NCBI GenBank assembly: GCA_022562655.1 | Contig: JADFOU010000016.1 | Location: forward strand, 1 to 14,647 | Reading direction: 5' to 3' | Source: a candidate division TA06 bacterium | GTDB taxonomy: Bacteria; Hydrothermota; DG-26; E44-bin18; JADFOU01 | DNA: 14,647 nt | Shown: positions 1-6,548 of the stretch, piece by piece | How positions within the stretch are numbered: the first letter of the stretch is position 1 | Layout of the letters: each line of letters opens with the position of its first letter | Notes under the pieces: model-generated | What the model was told of the DNA's origin: nothing | What the model saw: the letters and a program-made list of their open reading frames with translations, nothing else | Databases searched by the model: none | Translations under genes and position numbers: made by a program

Positions 1-1
1 T

Positions 2-103
2 GGTCAACTTCCATTAGTTCTTGGTGGTGGAGGTGAAGGTGCAACTCCATTTATAGAAATTCCAACTTCAAGGAGTGAACTCAATTCTACTGCTAGTAGA
101 TGA
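2..103 (+). CDS. Possible 3' end of an unidentified gene (partial)
   Basis: A reading frame is open from the left window edge to a TGA at 101-103 and gives 33 residues with a glycine-rich stretch (VLGGGGEGATPF). I do not recognise the family. The stretch is too short to separate from chance, but it is the only open frame that enters from the edge, and the DNA downstream is clearly non-coding. Its base composition is more AT-rich than that of the following genes. Confidence 0.25.
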   Translation, partial: GQLPLVLGGGGEGATPFIEIPTSRSELNSTASR

Positions 104-313
104 AGGTAACTTTCCAATAATTTAAATAAAGTCGCTTTTTTTAACGACATTTTTCTATTTTTTAGATTAATCTTAATATGGTCAAATTACTAGAATTTGT
201 TTAACTATATATCCAAATAAACTTCCTTTGATATAAACAAAAAAAAATAGCCTATGGTTTAATTGATGAGCTCAAAACTTATCTAGAGATTTATAAAAAT
301 GAATATCTTTTTA
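104..313. other. AT-rich intergenic stretch, no gene seen
   Basis: Very AT-rich DNA with runs of T and A (around 138-145 and 237-248) and no frame of gene-like length on either strand. There is no convincing hairpin terminator: the stem near 131-149 has only four pairs. A promoter for the JAMM gene could lie here, but none stands out. The composition differs sharply from the genes that follow. Confidence 0.5.
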
Positions 314-340
314 CTCTGCGATCTCTGCGACTCTGCGGTG
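314..340 (+). repeat. Short tandem repeat of CTCTGCG
   Basis: CTCTGCG occurs three times, at 314-320, 323-329 and 331-337, and ends in GGTG. This low-complexity type is, from memory, scattered between genes in many uncultured-lineage genomes. It lies 13 bases before the JAMM start codon, where a ribosome binding site would be expected, and no purine-rich site is visible there. Confidence 0.6.
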
Positions 341-350
341 CTATTCAAAA

Positions 351-767
351 ATGAGAATTCGGTGGAATCTAATCGAGAAGATGTGGGAGGAAGCCCAGGC
401 TACCTATCCCTTTGAATGTTGTGGAATTCTGGTAGGCAAATTGACTCAAGGGGAGAAGGTGGTTGAGTTGACCCTTCCTACCCCGAATGCCCAGAAAGAT
501 TCCTCAGAGAATCGGTTCCTCATCCCACCGGATGAATTCCTCCGAGCAGAAAAGAAGGCTCGAGAGGAGGGGTATGAACTCTTGGGCTTTTATCACTCCC
601 ACCCCGACCATCCTCCTCGTCCTTCTTCTTATGACTTAGAATATGCCTGGCCAACTTATTCCTATCTGATCCTCTCTGTAGAAGAGAAAAAACCCGCCGG
701 GATGAACTCCTGGGTTCTCCAGGATGACCGGAATGGGTTTCATAAAGAGACCATTGAACTCATTTAA
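351..767 (+). CDS. JAMM/MPN metallopeptidase, Mec+-like (M67 family)
   Basis: A 138-residue single-domain zinc peptidase of the MPN/JAB family, a normal length for bacterial members. The zinc and catalytic set is complete: Glu22 in the ECCGILVG motif, then the HxH(7x)SxxD signature as His82, His84, Ser92 and Asp95. The ATG start fits the usual beginning of the family, although no good ribosome site precedes it. In mycobacteria the Mec+ member cleaves cysteine from the C-terminal glycine of the sulfur carrier CysO. The next gene, 81 bases downstream on the same strand, begins with a CysO-like domain and carries the activating E1, so the same role is a strong inference. The alternative is a general desampylase-type enzyme that removes ubiquitin-like modifiers. 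It is probably cytoplasmic, as no signal peptide is seen. Confidence 0.88.
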   Translation: MRIRWNLIEKMWEEAQATYPFECCGILVGKLTQGEKVVELTLPTPNAQKDSSENRFLIPPDEFLRAEKKAREEGYELLGFYHSHPDHPPRPSSYDLEYAWPTYSYLILSVEEKKPAGMNSWVLQDDRNGFHKETIELI

Positions 768-770
768 CTC

Positions 771-833
771 GATAATTGGTAATTGGTGAATGGTTCAATT
801 TAACCATTCAACTTTTTAACCATTTAACCAATT
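771..833. repeat. Imperfect palindromic repeat, AATTGGT family (copy 1)
   Basis: The arm at 781-798 and the arm at 816-833 are near reverse complements, with two small indels. An extra AATTGGT half-unit lies at 774-780. The element fills the gap between the JAMM stop codon and the ribosome binding site of the next gene. A related copy is at 10424-10493. It could form a hairpin in the two-gene transcript. Confidence 0.7.
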
Positions 834-848
834 GAGGAGTTGATTAAA

Positions 849-2336
849 ATGGCAACTAAGGTTTTCATCCCTACTGTTCTGAGAAGGTTCACAGGGAATC
901 AAGAGTCCCTGGAGATTGAGGGCAAGACGGTGAGGGAAGTTTTGACTCACCTCGTCACCGATTACGGCGACCTGAAAAAGCACCTCTACGATAAAAATGG
1001 AAGGCTTCGGAGTTTTGTCAACATCTATGTAAACGATGAGGACATTCGGACTTTGCAGAAAGAAGAGACACAGGTGACGGAGGAAGACACCCTCACCATC
1101 GTCCCCTCCATTGCCGGTGGTAAAAGGAGCACAGGCAGGCCTGCCTGCCGGTCAGGCAGGGATGCCTATGCCACCACCCTGACCAACGAGGAGATTCAGA
1201 GATACTCCCGTCATCTCATTATGCCAGAGGTGGGAGTAGCCGGGCAGGAGAAGTTAAAGGCGGCTAAAGTTATCCTGGTAGGGACTGGGGGTCTTGGCTC
1301 CCCCCTAGGATTATATCTGGCAGCCGCTGGTGTAGGGCGAATGGGGCTCGTAGATTTCGATGTGGTGGATTTCAGCAACCTTCAGCGTCAGATTCTCTTT
1401 TCCACTGAGGATGTGGGAAAGTCAAAAATCGAAAGAGCAAAAGTACGTTTGCAAGGGATCAACAACCAGATTGAGATCAAAACTTATGAGACCCGCTTCA
1501 CCTCCGAAAACGCCCTGGAGATCATGAAGGATTATGACATCGTTGTAGATGGGACCGACAACTTTCCCACTCGTTACTTGGTGAACGATGCCTGTGTCCT
1601 CAGTGGAAAGCCCAATGTCTATGGGAGTATCTTTCGGTTTGAGGGACAGGTTTCGGTCTTTGATGCAAAGCGAGGCCCCTGCTACCGCTGCCTCTATCCC
1701 GAACCCCCTCCCCCCGGTCTTGTCCCCAGTTGTGCTGAAGGTGGAGTTTTAGGGGTTCTCCCTGGGGTGATCGGAAACCTCCAGGCACTTGAGGTGATTA
1801 AACTCATTCTTGGCAATGGAAAACCCCTCATTGGAAGGCTCCTCCTCTTCGATGCCCTCCGGATGGAGTTTCGGGAGTTGAAACTTCAGAAGAACCCGGA
1901 CTGCCCTATCTGCGGCGACCATCCCATAATCACCCAACTCATTGACTATGAGGAGTTTTGTGGAGTTGATTCTGAAATCCCCCTAAGTCCCTCTTTATTA
2001 AAGGGGGAACAGAAAGGGGAATGGGAGATTACGGCAGAAGAATTGAAAGAGAGAATAGATCGTGGAGAGGAGATCGAAATCCTCGATGTCCGGGAGCCCC
2101 ATGAATACGAGATCTGCAGGATTGAAGGCTCCCATTTGATCCCCTTAGGCCAAATCCCCCATCGTGTCAGTGAACTAGACACTGCTGACACCATCGTTGC
2201 CCACTGCCATAGAGGAATACGGAGTGCAGAGGCGGTCAAAATTCTCCGGGGATTGGGATTTCAAAAGGTGAAAAGCCTACAGGGTGGCATTGACGCCTGG
2301 TCGGAAAAGGTAGACCCCTCTGTGCCGAGATATTGA
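849..2336 (+). CDS. CysO/MoaD-like sulfur carrier fused to MoeB-type E1 and rhodanese
   Basis: A 495-residue fusion. Residues 1-91 are a beta-grasp sulfur carrier close to CysO (FVNIYVNDEDIR, ending SIAGG). Residues about 110-375 are an E1 adenylyltransferase with nucleotide loop GTGGLG (145-150), NLQRQ, a likely catalytic Cys295, and zinc pairs CYRC (278/281) and CPIC (352/355). Residues about 393-495 are a rhodanese with active loop CHRGIRS (Cys453). Such an E1 adenylates the terminal glycine of the carrier and the rhodanese supplies sulfur to make a thiocarboxylate. MoeZ does this for CysO in mycobacteria. The start chosen is ATG 849, nine bases after GAGGAG (834-839); TTG 840 is too close to that site. 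The oddity is that the carrier's Gly-Gly is internal, and both linkers contain palindromic DNA (1132-1160, 1977-2022). A molybdopterin role is possible but fits the CysO-like sequence and JAMM neighbour less well. Confidence 0.9.
   Translation: MATKVFIPTVLRRFTGNQESLEIEGKTVREVLTHLVTDYGDLKKHLYDKNGRLRSFVNIYVNDEDIRTLQKEETQVTEEDTLTIVPSIAGGKRSTGRPACRSGRDAYATTLTNEEIQRYSRHLIMPEVGVAGQEKLKAAKVILVGTGGLGSPLGLYLAAAGVGRMGLVDFDVVDFSNLQRQILFSTEDVGKSKIERAKVRLQGINNQIEIKTYETRFTSENALEIMKDYDIVVDGTDNFPTRYLVNDACVLSGKPNVYGSIFRFEGQVSVFDAKRGPCYRCLYPEPPPPGLVPSCAEGGVLGVLPGVIGNLQALEVIKLILGNGKPLIGRLLLFDALRMEFRELKLQKNPDCPICGDHPIITQLIDYEEFCGVDSEIPLSPSLLKGEQKGEWEITAEELKERIDRGEEIEILDVREPHEYEICRIEGSHLIPLGQIPHRVSELDTADTIVAHCHRGIRSAEAVKILRGLGFQKVKSLQGGIDAWSEKVDPSVPRY
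1132..1160. repeat. Triple CAGGCAGG palindrome inside the carrier-E1 linker
   Basis: Three arms are exact: CAGGCAGG at 1132-1139, its complement CCTGCCTG at 1140-1147, a 5-base spacer CCGGT, and CAGGCAGG again at 1153-1160. The first two arms form a perfect 16-bp palindrome and the last two a hairpin with a 5-base loop. It is translated in frame as part of a Gly/Arg/Cys-rich linker that begins four residues after the Gly-Gly of the sulfur carrier. Confidence 0.85.
1977..2022. repeat. Palindromic repeat inside the E1-rhodanese linker
   Basis: An inner hairpin pairs CCCTCTTTA with TAAAGGGGG (one mismatch), and outer arms starting ATCCCCCT (1977) and ending AGGGGAAT (2022) pair imperfectly. The pattern of C-run, TTTATTAAA, G-run and second G-run matches a repeat type I know from intergenic DNA of many uncultured bacteria. 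Here it is translated in frame as the Pro/Ser/Lys/Gly-rich linker PLSPSLLKGEQKGEWE. Confidence 0.75.
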
Positions 2337-2349
2337 TAGGGATAGGGAG

Positions 2350-2382
2350 AAGGGGATGAGAACCAACGTCCCCTTTTTCTTT
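2350..2382 (+). terminator. Rho-independent terminator after the sulfur-carrier fusion
   Basis: The stem AAGGGGA (2350-2356) pairs with TCCCCTT (2369-2375), extendable by one T-G pair. The loop is about ten bases and a T-rich run reaches 2382. It begins 13 bases after the stop codon, as expected for the end of the JAMM/sulfur-carrier transcript. Confidence 0.7.
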
Positions 2383-2518
2383 GTAGGAGGATTGCATACA
2401 CACCTCCTCTGTAGTTGAGTAATTGCTAGGAAGAAAATCCCGAATATAAGTTGACGAAACAGAAAGAATATGATAAGTTATTCGCAATTCTTGAACTCTT
2501 AATACACTGGAGGACGAA

Positions 2519-4540
2519 ATGAGAGTAGCTATATTGAGTCTCTTTTTTGCAATTCTTGGAGCCCAGGGGATCATGGCTCAAACGGAATGGATCGCTCGGT
2601 ATAATGGACCGCTGAACTTGAGTGAAGAGGCATTTGCCCTTGTCGTGGACACCTCCGGTAATGTCTATGTCACAGGAGTAAGTGATCAAGGAGTAGGAAT
2701 CGATAACTATGCTACCATCAGATACTCAACCATCGGAGATACGGTCTGGGTGAGGAGGTATAACGGACCGGGGAATGGTATTGATATTGCTCATGCCCTT
2801 GCTGTGGACACCTCCGGCAATGTCTATGTCAGTGGATATTCTGATGGAGATACAATTGCTGCACCTAATTATGACTATGCTACCATTAAATATGACAGCA
2901 ATGGGGATACCGTATGGGTGAGGCGGTATAACGGGTCGGGGAACGGCCATGATCTGGCTCATGCCCTTGCCGTGGACCTCTCCGGCAATGTCTATGTCAC
3001 GGGAGAGAGTGTGGGAAGCGGAACTGGCGAGGACTATGTCACCATAAAATACAACAGTATCGGGGATACCCTTTGGGTGAGGAGGTTCGACGGTCCAGTG
3101 AACGGCGAAGATCGGGCTCGTGCCCTAGCTGTGGACCCCTCCGGCAATGTTGTTGTCACGGGATGGACTCAAGGAAGCGGAACTGGCTTGGACTATACCA
3201 CCATCCAATACAATAGCATTGGAGATACCCTCTGGGTGAGGAGTTACAATGGACCGGTAAACATGAATGATGAGGCATTTGCCCTTGCCGTAGATGATTC
3301 AGGCAATGTTGTTGTCACGGGAAGAAGTTGGAACGGAACTGACTATGACTATGCCACCATCAAATACTCTAGCATCGGAGATACGGTCTGGGTGAGGCGG
3401 TATAACGGATCGGGAAATGGCTGGGATGAGGCTCTTGCCCTTGCCGTGGATCCCGCCGGCAATGTCTATGTCACTGGATTTTCTGACGGAGATACATCTG
3501 CAACTAATTTTGACTATGCTACCATCAAATATAATAGCAATGGGGATTCTCTCTGGGTTAGGAGGTATAACGGGTCGGGGAACGGCCAAGATTTCGCTCG
3601 TGCCCTTGCCGTTGACCCCTCCGGAAATGTCTATGTGACGGGAGAGAGTGTGGGAAGCGGAACTGGCAATGACTATGTAACCATCAAATACAACAGTATC
3701 GGGGATATCCTCTGGGTGAGAAGGTATAACAACACTATAGGCAATCCGGATCGAGCGAATGCCCTTGCCGTGGACCCCTCCGGCAATGTTGTTGTCACGG
3801 GAGGGAGTGGGGGCAGCGGAACAGACTTTGACTATGCCACCCTCAAATATTGTCGCCAGCAGGATCTGAGGACCCTTTCCCTTCTTGCCCCTTCTGATAC
3901 GGTCTTCACAGATTCCACCTATTCCCCCCAGGCATGGGTTCAGAATTTAGGAGTCTGTGGGATGACCTTTGATGCCATTTCGACGATCGATGGGTATGTA
4001 GACACCCAGCAGGTCGTCAGTCTCGCCCCTGGAGATTCGACCCTTGTCACCTTTTCTCCTTGGATAGTTCCTCCATTAGATTCCACTTTCTATACAATGA
4101 CCGTCTGCTCCAAAGTTAACGGTGCTGACGAAGATACAACCAATGACTGTGCTCAGAAGTCCATCTTTGCCTACAATCCAGTTGGTGTTCAAGAAGAGAA
4201 CAGCGAACTCCGAACTCCGAATTTCGAATTTCGATTGTTGCAGAACCACCCCAATCCATTTCATAACACTACTGAGATTCATTATCAAATACCTTCCACG
4301 AATCACGCAACAGAAATCACGAAACACGTTACTTTAAGAGTATATGGCATCACAGGTCGATTGGTAAAGATATTGGTAAATAAGGAGCAGGAGGCGGGGC
4401 ATTACACCATTGAGTGGGATGGGCGAGACTACAAAGGAGAGAAAGTTTCTCCTGGCATCTACTTCTACCGCCTTACATTGGGAGGACTGGGTGAAACCAG
4501 CCCCTACACGACCACGAGGAAGATGATCCTCCTTCGGTAA
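2519..4540 (+). CDS. Secreted SBBP beta-propeller protein with T9SS-type sorting tail
   Basis: A 673-residue exported protein. A signal peptide covers residues 1 to about 20, with cleavage likely near MAQ. Residues about 22-440 hold eight repeats of 50-56 residues with the SBBP consensus: WVRRYNGP, ALAVDPSGNVYVTG, DYATIKYNSIGD. They should fold as a beta-propeller. A CARDB-like beta region follows (about 441-555). Residues 573-673 form a Por/T9SS sorting tail: QNHPNPF, VTLRVYGITGRLVK, WDGRD, SPGIYFYRL and a final KMILLR. The ribosome site GGAGG (2509-2513) lies five bases before the ATG. It is probably a surface-anchored or released protein with an unknown ligand. Repeats 1-4 and 5-8 look like a duplicated block. 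The tail carries two stretches of simple-repeat origin (residues about 561-572 and 593-602). Nothing in the neighbouring genes explains its role. Confidence 0.88.
   Translation: MRVAILSLFFAILGAQGIMAQTEWIARYNGPLNLSEEAFALVVDTSGNVYVTGVSDQGVGIDNYATIRYSTIGDTVWVRRYNGPGNGIDIAHALAVDTSGNVYVSGYSDGDTIAAPNYDYATIKYDSNGDTVWVRRYNGSGNGHDLAHALAVDLSGNVYVTGESVGSGTGEDYVTIKYNSIGDTLWVRRFDGPVNGEDRARALAVDPSGNVVVTGWTQGSGTGLDYTTIQYNSIGDTLWVRSYNGPVNMNDEAFALAVDDSGNVVVTGRSWNGTDYDYATIKYSSIGDTVWVRRYNGSGNGWDEALALAVDPAGNVYVTGFSDGDTSATNFDYATIKYNSNGDSLWVRRYNGSGNGQDFARALAVDPSGNVYVTGESVGSGTGNDYVTIKYNSIGDILWVRRYNNTIGNPDRANALAVDPSGNVVVTGGSGGSGTDFDYATLKYCRQQDLRTLSLLAPSDTVFTDSTYSPQAWVQNLGVCGMTFDAISTIDGYVDTQQVVSLAPGDSTLVTFSPWIVPPLDSTFYTMTVCSKVNGADEDTTNDCAQKSIFAYNPVGVQEENSELRTPNFEFRLLQNHPNPFHNTTEIHYQIPSTNHATEITKHVTLRVYGITGRLVKILVNKEQEAGHYTIEWDGRDYKGEKVSPGIYFYRLTLGGLGETSPYTTTRKMILLR
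2582..3850 (+). repeat. Eight in-frame SBBP repeat units, arranged as two four-unit blocks
   Basis: Eight units of about 150-168 bp encode the propeller blades. Unit 2 resembles unit 6 (both with SDGDT), unit 3 resembles unit 7 (both with ESVGSGTG), unit 4 resembles unit 8 (VVVTG plus GSGT), and unit 1 resembles unit 5 (EAFAL). GGAGAGAGTGTGGGAAGCGG recurs at 3002 and 3641, an offset of 639 bp, or 213 codons. Confidence 0.8.
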
Positions 4541-4560
4541 TCCCTGATTTTTATCAACAG

Positions 4561-4592
4561 GAAACCCTCCAGTCTCAATCCTGGAGGGTTTC
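4561..4592 (+). terminator. Hairpin terminator after the propeller gene
   Basis: A perfect 12-bp stem: GAAACCCTCCAG (4561-4572) pairs with CTGGAGGGTTTC (4581-4592) around an 8-base loop. It starts 20 bases past the stop codon. The T-run after it is weak (TCATT), so termination efficiency is uncertain, but place and stability fit. Confidence 0.65.
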
Positions 4593-4594
4593 TC

Positions 4595-4627
4595 ATTGTA
4601 GGGCGGGTTAAAAACCCGCCCTACAAT
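4595..4627. repeat. Perfect 15-bp palindrome with 3-base loop (REP-like)
   Basis: ATTGTAGGGCGGGTT (4595-4609), loop AAA, AACCCGCCCTACAAT (4613-4627). It is an uninterrupted inverted repeat of a kind I recall as common between genes in uncultured bacterial genomes. It sits two bases after the terminator stem, so the two hairpins are stacked. Confidence 0.85.
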
Positions 4628-4678
4628 CGGAGAGAAGGCTGTCAATCGACTCCTGAAGATCCTCTCTATCTTCTGGAC

Positions 4679-4703
4679 AAAAAGAACCCCCGAACCGGGG
4701 CTC
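4679..4703 (-). terminator. Rho-independent terminator on the - strand, probably for trkH
   Basis: Read on the - strand, GAGCCCC (4703-4697) pairs with GGGGTTC (4690-4684), including one G-T pair, and is followed by five T residues (4683-4679). The trkH stop codon is about 310 bp upstream of it, which is far, but no better terminator lies between. Confidence 0.55.
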
Positions 4704-4786
4704 TCGAATCTCATTCAACAGATTCAAATTCCAATCAGAAGAAACCACGAGATTTCACAGATTTTCACTAGTTTTTTGACAGAATG

Positions 4787-4942
4787 AACAGGATTGACAG
4801 GATCATTCTAAACTATTTTCTATGTGAGCTTATAATCCAATAAAATGATCCGGAAATTCTAAAATCATTATCTTCTGTTATACTTTTTAGGAATGATTCT
4901 ACATGAAGTTACCTAAATCTTGTTGATCCAGTTAATCCTGTC
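4787..4942. repeat. Inverted-repeat-bounded element, possible MITE remnant
   Basis: The 18-base units at 4787-4804 and 4925-4942 are inverted copies with three mismatches and enclose 120 bp of AT-rich DNA with no reading frame. The AGGAT/ATCCTG motif is a known low-complexity repeat type in environmental genomes. It could be a small non-autonomous element or two independent repeat units. No target duplication is evident. Confidence 0.4.
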
Positions 4943-4955
4943 TAATGAAAATGTC

Positions 4956-4988
4956 ATTGCGACTCCGCCTAAGGGGGGTGGTTACAAT
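4956..4988. repeat. Imperfect ATTGC...ACAAT palindrome
   Basis: The left arm ATTGCGACTCCGCCT (4956-4970) and the right arm GGGGGGTGGTTACAAT (4973-4988) pair imperfectly. The preceding TGTCATTGCGA resembles a widespread bacterial intergenic repeat beginning TGTCATTGCGAG. It lies 24 bases past the trkH stop codon and may also act as an RNA hairpin at that 3' end. Confidence 0.5.
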
Positions 4989-5012
4989 TTGGCATTTAAT
5001 TATCATATCATT

Positions 5013-6455
5013 CTATTTTTGCCAATAGGAAGGAGAAAACAAAATGATGACCGTAAAAATCTCCAAACGTCCCAATAACATCAAAAAGGCAAGTACCCAT
5101 TTCCCGATCCATGGTATTTGAGCGTAATTATCGGTGGGACCGACATTGCCGAGACCCGGTCCGATGTTCCCCAGGGATGCCGCCACTGCACCAAAGGAGG
5201 TAGTCATGTCCAGACCCATTGCGGACATAACCAGGACACCCAAAATGAACAGGAGGAGAAACAAGACGAAAAATCCCAGCAAATTCGTCACCACATCCCG
5301 TGGCACTATCGTGTCGCCAATGCGTACGGGCACGACGGCATGCGGATGAACAAGACGCGTAATTTCACTGAATACAAATTTAACCAACAAGAGAATACGC
5401 ATAATTTTCATTCCGCCGCCAGTTGACCCTGCGCAGCCACCCATAAACATCATTATAAATAGAACAAACTGGGAGCTGAAAGCCCATCCTCCGTAATCCG
5501 CGGTGCTGTATCCTGTGGTGGTAAGAATGGACACAACCTGAAATAGAGTTTTTTGAAGCGCCGTGGGAAAATTATGATAGTGATGCGTGAAAGTGTTGAT
5601 GCCGATAAATAAAGTAGCGATTCCGATTATGAATAAAAAAAACAAAAACTCTTTATTTCGAAAATATGCCCGAAAATCTCCTCGTAAAAAACGATAGTGC
5701 AGTGCAAAATTTGTCCCCGCCAGGATCATAAAAAATATAATCAAATAATCAATAGTTGCGCTATTGTAGGCACCAATACTGGCACTGCGGGTAGAAAACC
5801 CTCCAGTCGCCATGGTTCCAAATGTGTGGCACAGGGCATCAAATAGACTCATTCCTGCGAGCATGAGGAGCGACGCCTCTGCTGCTGAAATCAAGACATA
5901 GACTCCCCACAAAATTTTGGCCGTTTGGGTGATTCGGGGGGTAAGTTTATCTTTTACAGGCCCCGGGACTTCTGCTTTAAAAAGCTGCATCCCCCCGACT
6001 CCCAAAAAGGGGAGAATGGCGAGAGAGAGTACAATGATGCCCATTCCCCCAATCCAGTGGGTAAGACTGCGCCAGAATAAAATCCCGTGGGGCAAACTCT
6101 CGATGTTGGTTAAGATCGTGGCACCGGTAGTGGTAAATCCGGAAATGGTCTCGAAAAATGCATCGGTGAAAGAGGGAATGGTACCCGAGAAGAGAAAGGG
6201 TAGACTTCCGAAAAGAGAGAAAAATAGCCATCCAAAAGTAACCACCGCAAACCCCTCTTTGGGACGTAAATCATGGTCAAAGGGGGTTGTTTTAAATCCC
6301 ACAAAGCCAACAAGAAAGGTAATGCCAGCACTGATCAGTAAAGCCGGAATATCGGCATCGCCATAAAATATAGAGAAAGGAATGGGCAGCAGCATTGCAA
6401 CTGCTAAAAAAATCAGCAAAAAACCAAGTATATGGATTACGCTGGTAAAACGCAT
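5013..6455 (-). CDS. trkH: TrkH-type potassium channel subunit
   Basis: A 480-residue multi-pass inner-membrane protein, the usual length for TrkH/KtrB. All four pore loops of the selectivity filter are visible: TTTGA near 108, ATGGF near 216, TTTGYST near 312 and GNIGPGLGNVGP near 429. GGCAGSTGGG (339-348) precedes the third-repeat gate helix. It imports K+ together with cytoplasmic TrkA, whose gene ends 93 bp upstream on the same strand. ATG 6455 is preferred: a G-run (6464-6469) lies at proper spacing, while the TTG at 6461 is too near it. Arginine codons CGT and CGC are frequent here and in trkA, unlike the AGG/AGA-rich genes to the right. No break is seen. Confidence 0.95.
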   Translation of the reverse strand: MRFTSVIHILGFLLIFLAVAMLLPIPFSIFYGDADIPALLISAGITFLVGFVGFKTTPFDHDLRPKEGFAVVTFGWLFFSLFGSLPFLFSGTIPSFTDAFFETISGFTTTGATILTNIESLPHGILFWRSLTHWIGGMGIIVLSLAILPFLGVGGMQLFKAEVPGPVKDKLTPRITQTAKILWGVYVLISAAEASLLMLAGMSLFDALCHTFGTMATGGFSTRSASIGAYNSATIDYLIIFFMILAGTNFALHYRFLRGDFRAYFRNKEFLFFLFIIGIATLFIGINTFTHHYHNFPTALQKTLFQVVSILTTTGYSTADYGGWAFSSQFVLFIMMFMGGCAGSTGGGMKIMRILLLVKFVFSEITRLVHPHAVVPVRIGDTIVPRDVVTNLLGFFVLFLLLFILGVLVMSAMGLDMTTSFGAVAASLGNIGPGLGNVGPTDNYAQIPWIGKWVLAFLMLLGRLEIFTVIILFSPSYWQK

Positions 6456-6548
6456 CTTCAAACCCCCCTACCCCTTCTGGAATGGGCTGTTGTACAATTC
6501 AATTGCATTCCTGTAGGAAATCGAATGTTTGTGATTGGAAGAACTTCA

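Larger units (their letters stand above)
4704..5012. other. Gene-free repeat-rich spacer between convergent transcripts
   Basis: No gene is seen on either strand. The stretch holds a CACGAGATTTCAC-type low-complexity segment (4742-4768), an inverted pair of AACAGGATTGACAGGATC-like units (4787-4804 and 4925-4942, 3 mismatches in 18), and an imperfect palindrome at 4956-4988. The DNA between the pair (4805-4924) is AT-rich and has weaker nested inverted matches. Confidence 0.6.

Noticed and set aside
314..340. CTCTGCG tandem units as a CRISPR or regulatory iteron
   Set aside because: There are only three copies with 1-2 base spacing and no spacers, which fits a simple low-complexity repeat.
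840..848. TTG start at 840 for the sulfur-carrier fusion
   Set aside because: It abuts the GAGGAG ribosome site. ATG 849 has a normal nine-base spacing and fits the CysO/MoaD start.
2451..2480. Possible promoter (TTGACG at 2451) before the propeller gene
   Set aside because: The -35-like box is good, but no -10 box at proper distance matches well: TAAGTT at 17 bases has three of six consensus bases and TATGAT is only 12 bases away.
2582..3850. Propeller repeats as a CRISPR array or satellite DNA
   Set aside because: The units are long, diverged and in frame, with the SBBP protein consensus, so the repetition is at the protein level.
5118..5426. Open frame on the + strand opposite trkH (and similar ones opposite trkA, pgpH and the CNNM genes)
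   Set aside because: They are antisense to strongly recognisable genes, show no family features and have odd composition, so they are shadows.
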